Source: Bradyrhizobium sp. CCBAU 051011 (GTDB lineage Bacteria; Pseudomonadota; Alphaproteobacteria; Rhizobiales; Xanthobacteraceae). From it: DNA of 64,000 bases. Below, in pieces: positions 34,844 to 43,734 of this stretch (position 1 is the first letter of the stretch; every line of letters begins with the position of its first letter). A program made the position numbers and the translations under genes. The stretch spans positions 8,846,501 to 8,910,500 of the forward strand of contig NZ_CP022222.1 of NCBI RefSeq assembly GCF_009930815.1, in the 5' to 3' direction. The notes below the pieces were generated by a model. It saw nothing but the letters and a program-made list of their open reading frames with translations. It was not told the DNA's origin and ran no database searches.

Positions 34844-35016
34844 GAGCTTGCACGTCCCAAAACCCTGATAGCCTAGCGCACTTGCTCGCTCTGATCACCG
34901 CGACGCTGCACCTCGGCGCCCTCTGGGCAGCGTCGATCCAAAGTTGCGCGCGCTATGTTATCAAAAGCTCGTTTCTTCAGCTTCCACTTTGGCGACCTTA
35001 CACCAGAAATCGCTGG
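34844..35016. other. Spacer between cyclase/ATPase gene and prenyl synthase gene
   Basis: No gene is visible. It should hold the promoter of the cyclase/ATPase gene or the end of the prenyl synthase transcript. Confidence 0.3.
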
Positions 35017-35943
35017 CTAGTAGCGGCTCAATTGCCGGGTTTGCTCGATCAGCGCGATCAAGGGGGCGGGATCAACAGCGAACGATCGTGCCTCGGTTCG
35101 CCCCTCCTCGGCGATCTGGTCGAGATAAGCTTCTGCTTCGGGCAGCTTGGCGACGAAGTGCCTGCCCAGCTCTGCCAGATTGCCGCCTTCCGGGTCGCAA
35201 AATAGCTTTACCGCCGCGGGATCGCGAATTGCCAGCGCCGCAGGTAGCGTAAGGATGCCATCGCGCAAGTCCTCCTCCCCACCGCCTCCGAGTGCGGCCA
35301 GCCCCTTCACGTCGCCAACATCGTCGCAACCGTGATAGAGCAGCCCCAGCAGGCCACCAAAAGTTCGCAGCCTGCCCGACCGATCGCCCAGGCAGGCACA
35401 CACCTCGAACATCGAGCCGGTGTCCTCTCCGGCGATCTTGCGCCAGTCCTCAACTCCCAGCGGTTGACGACGAAGCCGCCACTGCAGGCATTCAGCCACG
35501 CCTAATCGTTTCAACAGTTCCGAAAACAATGCAATGCCTGTTAGGTCATCCTTCAGTTGCAGATAGCCCTCCGCCACGATGTAGCCCGAAGTCATCAAAG
35601 CCGATAGTTCGCCGAACTTGGTGTGCATGGTGGCCCGACCGCGCCGCGTCGGGGAACGATCAACGATGTCGTCAATGATCAAAGAAACATTGTGAAACAG
35701 CTCGATCACCAGAGCCGATTGCATGATCTGTTCGGGGATCGGCCCTTCGCGCACTGCCCGATAACAGGAAAAGATCGTCAGGGGACGAAAGTATTTTGAT
35801 CCAGTCAGGAACTGCCATTCAAGCGCTTCGCGCAACTCCTCGCTGCAACCGTCAATCCAGCGCGCAATGCGCTCGCGCAAGTCGGCCATCTCCGTCTCGA
35901 AACCAAGTCGCGCAATGACAGATTTTGTCGTTTGCTCTGGCAT
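35017..35943 (-). CDS. Trans-isoprenyl diphosphate synthase family protein
   Basis: A 308-residue all-helical prenyltransferase. The first Asp-rich motif is DDIVD (91-95) and the second DDVGD (207-211); the pyrophosphate-binding GSKYFRP lies at 48-54 and RRG follows the first motif. The family condenses allylic diphosphates with IPP in the cytoplasm. Where most members have KT(G/A) between the two motifs, this one reads EDTGSMFE, so a lysine that binds the allylic diphosphate is replaced by Glu. Chain length cannot be predicted reliably. It ends a run with two small helical proteins and faces a phytoene-desaturase-like gene across a divergent promoter, suggesting an isoprenoid-product pathway. 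Confidence 0.85.
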   Translation of the reverse strand: MPEQTTKSVIARLGFETEMADLRERIARWIDGCSEELREALEWQFLTGSKYFRPLTIFSCYRAVREGPIPEQIMQSALVIELFHNVSLIIDDIVDRSPTRRGRATMHTKFGELSALMTSGYIVAEGYLQLKDDLTGIALFSELLKRLGVAECLQWRLRRQPLGVEDWRKIAGEDTGSMFEVCACLGDRSGRLRTFGGLLGLLYHGCDDVGDVKGLAALGGGGEEDLRDGILTLPAALAIRDPAAVKLFCDPEGGNLAELGRHFVAKLPEAEAYLDQIAEEGRTEARSFAVDPAPLIALIEQTRQLSRY

Positions 35944-35960
35944 GTTTGAAACGCGCCGTC

Positions 35961-36584
35961 CTAGATTTTACTGCGCCAGCGCCTGCGGTAGGATCCGCAC
36001 AGGTCGGGTTGTTGAAAATTCTGCGCTAAGCGCTCATCCAAATTGCTCAACTCGCTCTGCAAAATGCGCGCCTCCCTGACAGCCAGGTCCCCCACCTCAC
36101 GCAGCAATGCACGCAATTCATCGGCCGCAAGGAGGCGCTCAGCTCCCGACGCACGGCCGTCGGCCGCGTTGACGCCAACCGCCTGAGCGAACCTCGCTTG
36201 ATGACTTGCGAGTATTTGAGCCAGCCCGAACCAGTAACTGGCCGACCTGTTGGCGGCGATCATCATGGCGTGGCTCATTGGCACCACGAAATCAGTGGCG
36301 ACCGAATTCTCCTGGCCGCCCGGCGGCAAACCAATCGCCCCCTCGGCGCTCGACTGGTCGAATCGCTGGCGATTGGCGGCGGCCAAATCAGCCATCGCGC
36401 CGAGCATGCCGATCACGGGCCCTAGCAGCGCTGCCCCGAGCAAGCCCGCCCCCGGATTGCCGGCCGCGGATTGCACGGTCATGTTTTCCCGAAGGCCAGC
36501 ACCCGCCAACCAGGCGTCACGCATTGCCATGAAAATGCCGGTGAGAGGGTCGTGCGCCGATCGACTGGGACCAGAACCAAGCAT
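35961..36584 (-). CDS. Uncharacterised helix-rich protein, phasin-like
   Basis: A 207-residue protein of unknown family. It is Ala/Gly-rich with a Gly-rich stretch (GAGLLGAALLGPVIGMLGAM), then amphipathic helices (SYWFGLAQILASHQARFAQAVG in two parts, DELRALLREVGDLAVREARILQSEL). The pattern of aromatic-containing amphipathic helices recalls phasins or other granule/lipid-surface proteins, but I cannot assign it. The ATG at 36584 has GGGAG six bases upstream and is preferred over 36602. It is 17 bp upstream of the prenyl synthase gene in the same operon. Confidence 0.7.
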   Translation of the reverse strand: MLGSGPSRSAHDPLTGIFMAMRDAWLAGAGLRENMTVQSAAGNPGAGLLGAALLGPVIGMLGAMADLAAANRQRFDQSSAEGAIGLPPGGQENSVATDFVVPMSHAMMIAANRSASYWFGLAQILASHQARFAQAVGVNAADGRASGAERLLAADELRALLREVGDLAVREARILQSELSNLDERLAQNFQQPDLCGSYRRRWRSKI

Positions 36585-36710
36585 GCCTTCTCCCTTTGAC
36601 ATTCTGAAAACCTGTGCGTCGCACTGTTACCCGACCCTGCGTCGCGCTGGGTGGCGTGCGCGGTTGCGGAGCGCAACCAGCACTTTGTTTCCCGGCAATT
36701 TAGACGACGG

Positions 36711-37055
36711 TCAATCCCGGCCCATGGCGCGCCGTCCACGCAAATTGTCATATCGCGAAAGGAATTCCATCATTGAAACCCGCGGCAGGCCAGCGAAGCC
36801 ACGACAGAGGTCTGACAAACCCGGCCGGGATGCTCCGGAAATCCTGGCCCCATCCACCGGACGCGCAGGCCCGACAGCCCCGCCTTTGGGCTGTGTTTCC
36901 GCAGCAAGCGTCAGGAGCGCTTCCTGATACGCCTGCCCCATTAGCTGGGCATAGCGGCCAGTGGCATCGGCGAACGCGCCCGCCGCGGCCGATTGGGCCA
37001 GAAGCATTTCGGTGAAGATTGTCCGATAGTTTGCCTGCATCCGGTAGTATTCCAT
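36711..37055 (-). CDS. Uncharacterised small helical protein, phasin-like
   Basis: A 114-residue protein. Residues ~5-55 form one long amphipathic helix with aromatic residues (QANYRTIFTEMLLAQSAAAG, GRYAQLMGQAYQEALL), resembling the phasin style; the rest is Gly/Pro-rich and ends in basic residues. No strong ribosome binding site exists; the start could also be a TTG at 37082 or a Met at 37040. It is divergent from the flavoprotein gene at 37116 with only 60 bp between them and is followed by the other helical protein and the prenyl synthase. Confidence 0.6.
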   Translation of the reverse strand: MEYYRMQANYRTIFTEMLLAQSAAAGAFADATGRYAQLMGQAYQEALLTLAAETQPKGGAVGPARPVDGARISGASRPGLSDLCRGFAGLPRVSMMEFLSRYDNLRGRRAMGRD

Positions 37056-37115
37056 TGATTTGCAATCAACGAGAAGCGACAATCCTAGTATTATTTAGCG
37101 CAACTCGAGGGCGAG

Positions 37116-38699
37116 ATGCCAAAAGTAATTGTAGTCGGTTCCGGTTTAGCCGGTATGTCCGCAGCCACCCGACTGATGGAGCAGGGTTTCGACATAACAT
37201 TATATGAGCAGAACAATTTTCTCGGCGGCAAGCTTGGCGCCCATAGGGACAGCCACACACCCGATCCGCACGAACATTGCTACCACATGTACCTGAACTG
37301 GTACAATAATTTCTGGCAATTCATGAGGGAGGTCGACGCCGTCGACAAATTCATACCAAGCCCTGTCATCGGCTGCCGCTTTCCGGGAGACAAACAGACG
37401 CGGCCATATCTCACCAATCCCGGATCGCCCGCGACCGTTTTGACCAACATGCTGAACGGCATCGCGTCGCCTGCGGACCAATTCCTCTCGGCGTATTCGT
37501 TGCTCGACCTCATCGGCACGCAATCGATGTCTGGGACTGTGCTGGAGCAAACTTCCGTTAGCGGTTTTTTCCGATCCAGGGGCTACAGCACTGAAGGTTC
37601 GATAGCAGCCTCAGCCCGCACCTTGGCGGAAGCGTTCGCCTCGCCAAGCTACCTTTCTTCCGCGCGAAGCTATCAGAGCTTGATAAAGTACGGGTATCCT
37701 GACCCGACTCCATCCTTGTGGCTGCTCACGCAGAATACCAACGACGCCATCTTCGAGCCGTGGAGACGTCACCTGGAAGCGCGTGCAAAGACTCTTAAGC
37801 GCCGCTTCGAGATTTATTTCCAAACGCGGGTGGAAACCCTTCACCTGAGGGATGGCCAGGTGCGCGAATTGACACTCGGCCAGATGCCGGAGGAGCCGAC
37901 CACCCACCGCAACGACAGGCCGAGGGCAAGCAAAAAGTGGAAGATCGACGTTCCCGGAGATCTGGTGCTCGCCGTACCGCCGGGCCCGCTCGGATGCCTC
38001 GTCAGCCCCGATGTCGCGGCTTGCGCACCAAAGCTTGAAACGGTTCGCGAGCTGCGATCGGAGCCGATGATCTCCCTTGATGCGTATTTCAAGCGCAAGA
38101 TCCCAGGCTTGACCAGCAGCATCACGCTGCTTCTAGGCTCGAAATACAATCTCAGTCTGCTCGACATTTCGCAGGTCTGGAGCGACTGGCCAGCGGGAGG
38201 AGGCACGGCGCTTAACGTCATCTCCTCAAATGCTGACTTGATCGCTGATTATCCGGAAAAAGTCATCAAGGACATAATGCTCAAGGAGTTGCAACGCTTC
38301 CTCGACTTCAAGCTTGCTGATGTGGACTACGCCCGCTGCCATGTTCAAACCAATGTTGGCGAAGAGCTTTTCGTCAACCAGGTTGGCAGCTGGAATTCCC
38401 GCCCAAAGGCGACTTGTGAGATTTCGAACCTCTTTCTGGCCGGCGATTTCTGCCAGACCTTCATCGATGTCGTCACGGTCGAGGGAGCCGTGGTCAGCGG
38501 CCTGTTGGCGGCGGAGGCATTGCGCCGCAAGCACAAGACTGGCGCTCCGATCGATATCATCCGGCCAGATTCCTATCCGGCACTTCTTCCAGCGGCGCTC
38601 GCGATGGCTCTACGCCCTGCGGCCTGGGCCGCAAAGACGGTCTCGGTAACCGACTCCATGATGCGCGCAAATTTCTCCCGGATTTTTCCCAACGGATGA
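37116..38699 (+). CDS. FAD-dependent phytoene desaturase/HpnE-like amine-oxidase-fold protein
   Basis: A 527-residue flavoprotein. It starts with the FAD dinucleotide motif VVGSGLAGMSAATRLMEQG followed by YEQNNFLGGKLG, and ends with the amine-oxidase/phytoene-desaturase C-terminal FAD segment NLFLAGDFCQTFIDVVTVEG. Enzymes of this group desaturate or dehydroxylate isoprenoids (phytoene, hydroxysqualene). It lies between the prenyl synthase operon and an acetoacetate-decarboxylase-like gene, with which it is convergent by 16 bp. The unusual HEHCYHMYLNWYNNFWQFM segment near residue 55 resembles the substrate-channel region of carotenoid desaturase relatives. Product unknown. Confidence 0.85.
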   Translation: MPKVIVVGSGLAGMSAATRLMEQGFDITLYEQNNFLGGKLGAHRDSHTPDPHEHCYHMYLNWYNNFWQFMREVDAVDKFIPSPVIGCRFPGDKQTRPYLTNPGSPATVLTNMLNGIASPADQFLSAYSLLDLIGTQSMSGTVLEQTSVSGFFRSRGYSTEGSIAASARTLAEAFASPSYLSSARSYQSLIKYGYPDPTPSLWLLTQNTNDAIFEPWRRHLEARAKTLKRRFEIYFQTRVETLHLRDGQVRELTLGQMPEEPTTHRNDRPRASKKWKIDVPGDLVLAVPPGPLGCLVSPDVAACAPKLETVRELRSEPMISLDAYFKRKIPGLTSSITLLLGSKYNLSLLDISQVWSDWPAGGGTALNVISSNADLIADYPEKVIKDIMLKELQRFLDFKLADVDYARCHVQTNVGEELFVNQVGSWNSRPKATCEISNLFLAGDFCQTFIDVVTVEGAVVSGLLAAEALRRKHKTGAPIDIIRPDSYPALLPAALAMALRPAAWAAKTVSVTDSMMRANFSRIFPNG

Positions 38700-38715
38700 G
38701 ATGAGACGCTGCAAC

Positions 38716-39834
38716 TCATCGAGGAAAATCCAGCAACCGCGGCGGACCGTAAACGGCGGTCTGCCGCTCCGTCCAACCATTCGCGGCTGGCAACCTGTCT
38801 GCGATGTCGAAACGGTGTAGCATCTCGCATACGCAAACCGACTTGCCGTCGGCACACAGACACAAGCCGTCTCCCGACCTGCCCAATTCAAGTCTCACCG
38901 TGCCGCCGATCTGCGTTCCCTCTCCACTGCCGCTCTTCGTCGTCATTGCCCAATAGGTCTGCCGTTCCGTACCCGCTCCACGTCGAGAGATAGAAAAGGT
39001 CGGCAGATCGAAGGACCGTGCATCGCCGAATCGCGGAAATCGGATCGACAACGCCTTCCCCTTCCTGCTTGGAACGCCGAACAACACGTTGTCCGCGGCG
39101 TAACGGACCGCAAGCTTGGGAGAGACGGTCTTTTCCAGCCCCCACGCGATGCGGGCCGCCTCTTTGGTGAACTCCTGCGTGACGACAATCGCCAGGTAAT
39201 AGGCGAACAATTGCTTTGCGGGATCGCCCTTCACGGTCACTGTCAGCGCAACAACGAACTCCGGATAAACGCCAAAATCGCTGTTGCGATAATCCACCCC
39301 GACAATCATGAGCGGCGTCCGCCCGCCGCCCGCATCGAACGCCGACAGGATTTCGCGCACTTCTTCGCCAAGCGCATCGTTAGCCGCCTTGATATCCACG
39401 AAAAACATCGCCCATCCCTGCGACGCGTCCAGAACCCGTGCCGGCATCGCGAACGGTTTGCCGTCCACCTGGAAAATCTCTCCATCCGGTTCCGGCCCGG
39501 TGTGCTCGTCACCAATGTAGGGCTCCAGACCCGCATCCGGTCGCCGGGTTAATTCCATCGCCGCCTTTTCGGCCGCCGACGGCGCTATCGTCGCCAACTC
39601 ACCCAGGCAATTTACGTAGCCGCTGACCACATCCCGCAGCAACGCCTCCGGCGGCACGGATGTCATCGCGCCCCGCACCAAACGGTCGACCTCGTATCCC
39701 CAATTGCGACTGGCTATTGTCCACCATTGGCCATACGCCTCCGCGCCGAAACGAAGTGCCATCTCGCCGACGCGCAGCAGGTGGTCGCTACGCGATGGTC
39801 GGGGGGACCCTGCAGAAGACAGAATAGGCGGCAT
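38716..39834 (-). CDS. Acetoacetate-decarboxylase-like protein with N-terminal helical domain
   Basis: A 372-residue protein. Residues ~20-100 are helical and phasin-like (ALRFGAEAYGQWWTIASRNW, then a PPEALLRDVVSGYVNCLGEL stretch). Residues ~130-340 look like the acetoacetate decarboxylase fold: FGVYPEFVVALTVTVKG, then the helix TKEAARIAWGLEK, where K235 aligns with the Schiff-base lysine in WGFPK of that family. ADC-like folds act on beta-keto or related acids; many are uncharacterised. Its N-terminal resemblance to the two small proteins of the locus suggests all three bind the same surface or granule. It is convergent with the flavoprotein gene. Confidence 0.65.
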   Translation of the reverse strand: MPPILSSAGSPRPSRSDHLLRVGEMALRFGAEAYGQWWTIASRNWGYEVDRLVRGAMTSVPPEALLRDVVSGYVNCLGELATIAPSAAEKAAMELTRRPDAGLEPYIGDEHTGPEPDGEIFQVDGKPFAMPARVLDASQGWAMFFVDIKAANDALGEEVREILSAFDAGGGRTPLMIVGVDYRNSDFGVYPEFVVALTVTVKGDPAKQLFAYYLAIVVTQEFTKEAARIAWGLEKTVSPKLAVRYAADNVLFGVPSRKGKALSIRFPRFGDARSFDLPTFSISRRGAGTERQTYWAMTTKSGSGEGTQIGGTVRLELGRSGDGLCLCADGKSVCVCEMLHRFDIADRLPAANGWTERQTAVYGPPRLLDFPR

Positions 39835-40176
39835 GACGGAAGCTCCCTAGCCTGCTCCGATCGGGCGACATGCCTGTGGCTGACACAGTGCGCTAAATGG
39901 ACATTGTGTAATGAGCAATGGCAAGCATCCCACGATGTTACACGGAGGCGAGCCGAATTCAAGTTGGCTTTGCTATCTGTTGGCGAACGGATAACTGCAT
40001 CTACTTTGGTGGCAGCGTCCTTCTCCTTTAGGTTCGCCAGTTGAACGGCCCACGAACCCTTGCGGATGATTGGCTCCGGGACTCCTGAGAATCGACTTTC
40101 GCGAAATTTTGAGAGTCGTTCGATTTTCAGCTTTTGCAACCATCTGCCAGACGCGGCCGTCTCGGCGCCGGCTGGC
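39835..40176. other. Intergenic region upstream of the acetoacetate-decarboxylase-like gene
   Basis: About 340 bp with no gene on either strand. It must contain the promoter of the minus-strand ADC-like gene; noteworthy is relatively AT-rich text around 39880-40030. No palindrome stands out. Confidence 0.35.
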
Positions 40177-43100
40177 TCAGCGCGCCCCCGGCGCATCGAG
40201 GGCGGCAAGCAATGACGACCGCAATCGGTCATCAGGTTCGAAATTCCCGGCAAGGGTTCGTATGACTTCCTCGAAGCGAGCTCTGTACCTGGCCGCCTCG
40301 GCCGGCTTGCCGAGGCTCTCGCAGACCTCCACACCCGCCCGATAGACCCGCCAAGCGGCGAGCGGCATGTCGGTATCTTCGAGAGTTGAGAGGGCACGCG
40401 AGAGCTCCGCCCTTGCCTCCTCCAAATCGCCCGCAGCGAGCGCAACCCGGGTGAGCAGCCCGTGCGCCTGCGCCAGATGATTGCGATCGGGCGCGGGCGC
40501 GACGTACTCGTACAGCTTTGTCGCCGATGTCCGCGCCTGTGCGATATCGCCAACCTGAAGGCAGTGTTCGCAGAGGCAATGGTGTAGCTGCGCGTAGATC
40601 GTGTAATCCATCATGATGCCGTCGGAATTCAGCCGTTGCATGACGTCATCGAACTGCAGGTGCGCTCGCTGCGGCTCGTTCAGTCCGACGAAGACCTTCG
40701 CAAGAACGGCTCGCTGAAAGAAGAAGGCGAAAGGATTTTCTTCAAGCACCGCTTGGTCGATGCTCTCGCAGAGCTCGCGCGCACCATGAAAATCCATCGC
40801 CTCGACGTGGAGCCACCCCAAGGTGAGGCGGCACAGGGCGATCGCCGGGCGGTTAGCGTTTCTCTCCGCCAGCGCCAGCGCGGCGATGGTCTCTCGCTGC
40901 AATCGCCGCCATTGGCCAAGATGGATCAGCGCGGTCGATTCCATCACGTTGAACAGCACAAAGATGTAGACGTCGCCGACCTCCTGCGCGAGCTTCTTGC
41001 CATCAGTTCCCGAGCGACGGCATTCCTCGTAACGCGACCGCAAGCATTCGAGGATTCCCTCGATCCCGTATCGCCGGATCAGCGTGCCGTGATCGCGCGC
41101 GTCAGCTGTTACGTGCAACGCTTTCTCGCAAAGTGCAGCATCCTGCTCCTGCCAGCCTTTCAGCCAGAGATTGATGCTGGCGCTGCTACCCTGCACGAGA
41201 GCCTTGAAGGCGTCATCCTCAAGCGCTTCACTCTTGGCAAGCGCTTCGTTGGAAGCGTGAAGGCACATGCGGCGGTCGGCATGAAGGCAGAACCGGCTCA
41301 CGGCCAGGAGCCCGTTAACCTCATGGCGAAGCTGCCCCGCCTCCGCGGCGCAAGCGATCATCTCCTCGAGATCGCGAACCGAGCCGGCGAGATCCCCCGC
41401 CGAGCGCCGCGCCCAGCTCCGCTGTCGCAACAGGCTGGTGCGCGGCCCATACTGATCGGTCGTTCCCAGACGGTCGAGAATGCCGAGTGCACGGGACAGA
41501 TAATTGGTCGCCTCCTCGTGACCGAGGCGTTTCGCGGAATTTTCTGCGGCCTGGCTGAGGTAGCGCAGTGCACGCGGGAAATCATGGCTCTGCTCGAAAT
41601 GCAACGCGAGCGTAGCCGCAATGTTTTCCGTCCGGCCCCCATATCCCTGCTCGAGGCGCTCGCCCATGCGGTGATGGATCTGGAGGCGCCGTGCCGGGGT
41701 GAGCCGTTTATAGAGCACGTTCTGATAGAGAATGTGTTGGAAAGCGTAGGATCCGGAATAGGTCCCGTCGGGCCATTCAGAAACGCCGCACGACACCACC
41801 GTATGATCCTTGCGTGCAAGACCCTCCAGGACTTCCTCGGTCTCCACGGTGTCGCGCGACAGACCAGCGGCCACGAGGGCTGCGGCACATTCGCTCCCCG
41901 CTACGCTGGCCGCCTCGAGCAGCTGCTGTTCGTCCTCACTCAGACGATCGATCCGATGTGTGATCATGTTGATCAGATCGTTTGGCACGACATCCTCGGA
42001 TAGGGCGATTCCAGATCCGAGGCGCCAGGCGCCGTCGATCTCCACAATCGACTCGTGATTGATCAGGTAGTCCACAAGCGAGGCGATGAACAACGGCTGC
42101 CCCTGGGTGCGCCCGAACATCGGCCCGGAGAGCGCCGAAGCGAGCTTCTCGTCCTGGAAACGCAAGGCGAGGTGGTGCTCCACCTCGGTTTTGGACAATC
42201 GATCGAGTTGCAGCGCGCTGCACCTTCCGTGGATTTCCAAATCCTGATGCAGACGGCGAACCGGATGTCCGCTCATGATGCTGTCGCCAACACGATAGGT
42301 GGCAAGAACGAGCACTTGAGCCTTGCGGTCTCCGTGTGTGAAGCGCGACAGGACGTCGACCGTCTGGAAGTCGCTCCAATGCATATCCTCGATGACGAGG
42401 ACCCACGGGCGATCCACACTCAACACTTCGACCAGGTCGCAGAACTCACGCGACATCCGTTCTCGTGTCGCCCCGAATACCTCATTCCGGAACGCGGCCC
42501 GGTCCGCCACATCGAGAAAACCGGGCATCTGGAGCAGCCAAGTCGGCGCATTGGCGCGCACGGCCTCCAGGACAGCCGAACCGTCCGGACCGCGACAACG
42601 CGTCGTCAGCGAATCGATCAGGGGGAGAAATGCCTCGTTCATGCCGAAACGCTCGGTGCAGAAACCGCACAGGGTCTCAACGCGATACCGAGAAAGCTGC
42701 TCCAGCGCCATTTCGACGAACGAGGTCTTGCCGATACCAGCCTCGCCGGTGATGAAAACGACCTGTCTGTCGCCGGCGAGCATTCGCTGCGTAACCTTGT
42801 CCAGCGTAGCCAGCGGACCGTTTCGCCCGACGAGCCAGCGGGGCCGGCGGGGGATTGATCCCTCCTGACTTCTGCCGCCGGCTGCAGCGGGGGACAGGAT
42901 AGCGCGCCCAACTCCCTGGGCAGGCGGCACCTTCTCTTCGATCCCGCTGTGGTGCGATCTCGTCGTGATCGGGCCGACGAACCGATATCCACGGCGCGGC
43001 AGGGTTTCGATCCAACGCTCCCCGCCCGGCTCGGCTGCAAGCGCTTTGCGCAGCGCCGCAATCTGAACCGACAGATTGCTTTCTTCGACGACCAGGCCTG

Positions 43101-43413
43101 ACCAAGCGGCCTGGATCAATTCGTCCTTGGAAACCACCAAACCTTGACGTTTCGCCAGCACGCTGAGCAGTGCGACGGCGCGGCAGCCAACGGGTAGCAG
43201 ATCGTTGCCACGATAGAGAGTTGCGGTATCGACATCCAATCGGAATGGTCCGATTGCAAGCGTCGCGCGCTCATCGCCATCGCCAAGAACGGACCGAGAG
43301 TCGTTCAACACGGCGAGCCTCCGCGATGCCATTCTGCATCGGCTGAAGGCGTACCTTATAGCAGAGAATTCCGTTCCGCTGTGAGGGAGTACAGGAGTTG
43401 CGAGCAATGCCAT
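40177..43413 (-). CDS. Winged-helix-STAND ATPase-TPR transcriptional regulator
   Basis: A regulator of up to 1078 residues. The N-terminal part carries an OmpR/PhoB-type winged helix (FRLDVDTATLYRGNDLLPVG, LVVSKDELIQAAWSGLVVEESNL, RRGYRFVGPI). A STAND ATPase follows with Walker A TGEAGIGKTS (about residue 220) and Walker B-like VLVIEDMHWSD, and the C-terminal half is TPR-like. The family couples ATP-dependent oligomerisation to transcription. The first Met at 43413 gives an N-terminus that does not look like the family; the ATG at 43332 (MASRRLAVLND) is an alternative. With the cyclase/ATPase at 31490 it flanks the isoprenoid locus and is a candidate regulator of it. Confidence 0.88.
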   Translation of the reverse strand: MALLATPVLPHSGTEFSAIRYAFSRCRMASRRLAVLNDSRSVLGDGDERATLAIGPFRLDVDTATLYRGNDLLPVGCRAVALLSVLAKRQGLVVSKDELIQAAWSGLVVEESNLSVQIAALRKALAAEPGGERWIETLPRRGYRFVGPITTRSHHSGIEEKVPPAQGVGRAILSPAAAGGRSQEGSIPRRPRWLVGRNGPLATLDKVTQRMLAGDRQVVFITGEAGIGKTSFVEMALEQLSRYRVETLCGFCTERFGMNEAFLPLIDSLTTRCRGPDGSAVLEAVRANAPTWLLQMPGFLDVADRAAFRNEVFGATRERMSREFCDLVEVLSVDRPWVLVIEDMHWSDFQTVDVLSRFTHGDRKAQVLVLATYRVGDSIMSGHPVRRLHQDLEIHGRCSALQLDRLSKTEVEHHLALRFQDEKLASALSGPMFGRTQGQPLFIASLVDYLINHESIVEIDGAWRLGSGIALSEDVVPNDLINMITHRIDRLSEDEQQLLEAASVAGSECAAALVAAGLSRDTVETEEVLEGLARKDHTVVSCGVSEWPDGTYSGSYAFQHILYQNVLYKRLTPARRLQIHHRMGERLEQGYGGRTENIAATLALHFEQSHDFPRALRYLSQAAENSAKRLGHEEATNYLSRALGILDRLGTTDQYGPRTSLLRQRSWARRSAGDLAGSVRDLEEMIACAAEAGQLRHEVNGLLAVSRFCLHADRRMCLHASNEALAKSEALEDDAFKALVQGSSASINLWLKGWQEQDAALCEKALHVTADARDHGTLIRRYGIEGILECLRSRYEECRRSGTDGKKLAQEVGDVYIFVLFNVMESTALIHLGQWRRLQRETIAALALAERNANRPAIALCRLTLGWLHVEAMDFHGARELCESIDQAVLEENPFAFFFQRAVLAKVFVGLNEPQRAHLQFDDVMQRLNSDGIMMDYTIYAQLHHCLCEHCLQVGDIAQARTSATKLYEYVAPAPDRNHLAQAHGLLTRVALAAGDLEEARAELSRALSTLEDTDMPLAAWRVYRAGVEVCESLGKPAEAARYRARFEEVIRTLAGNFEPDDRLRSSLLAALDAPGAR

Positions 43414-43602
43414 CGCCCCGGCGAACCTGACAGACCGCGGTGGGATCGGGTTGATTGGTTCAGACGAGGGGTATTCCCGTAAGGCTCCGCCCGACCGTTG
43501 GGCAGTGCCCCTTGCGCCACTCTTGGGAAAGACTTGGACGCCAACTCAGCAAAGCCGCTGATTACTGTCCTTCCTGCGCCCTTTTGGGCGATCCGGAGGC
43601 AT
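43414..43602. other. Upstream region of the winged-helix regulator
   Basis: No gene is visible between the regulator start and the hairpin at 43603. The regulator's promoter should lie here. Confidence 0.3.
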
Positions 43603-43620
43603 AAAAGGCTATCGCCTTTT
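43603..43620 (-). terminator. Stem-loop with T/A tails, probable bidirectional terminator
   Basis: AAAAGGC, four-base loop, GCCTTTT: a 7-bp stem with A and T runs on its two sides, lying 115 bp past the opgC stop on the minus strand and upstream of the regulator gene. It could terminate opgC transcripts. Confidence 0.5.
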
Positions 43621-43734
43621 CGCTTTCGTCAGGTTGTGCCGTCCCAAACGCGGCTATTCTTGCTTCTACCTTAACGCGGCTCATCCGAGCACGTTGCCGG
43701 CCGTCCGCCAAGTCTCAGCCGATGGAGTGAGACA

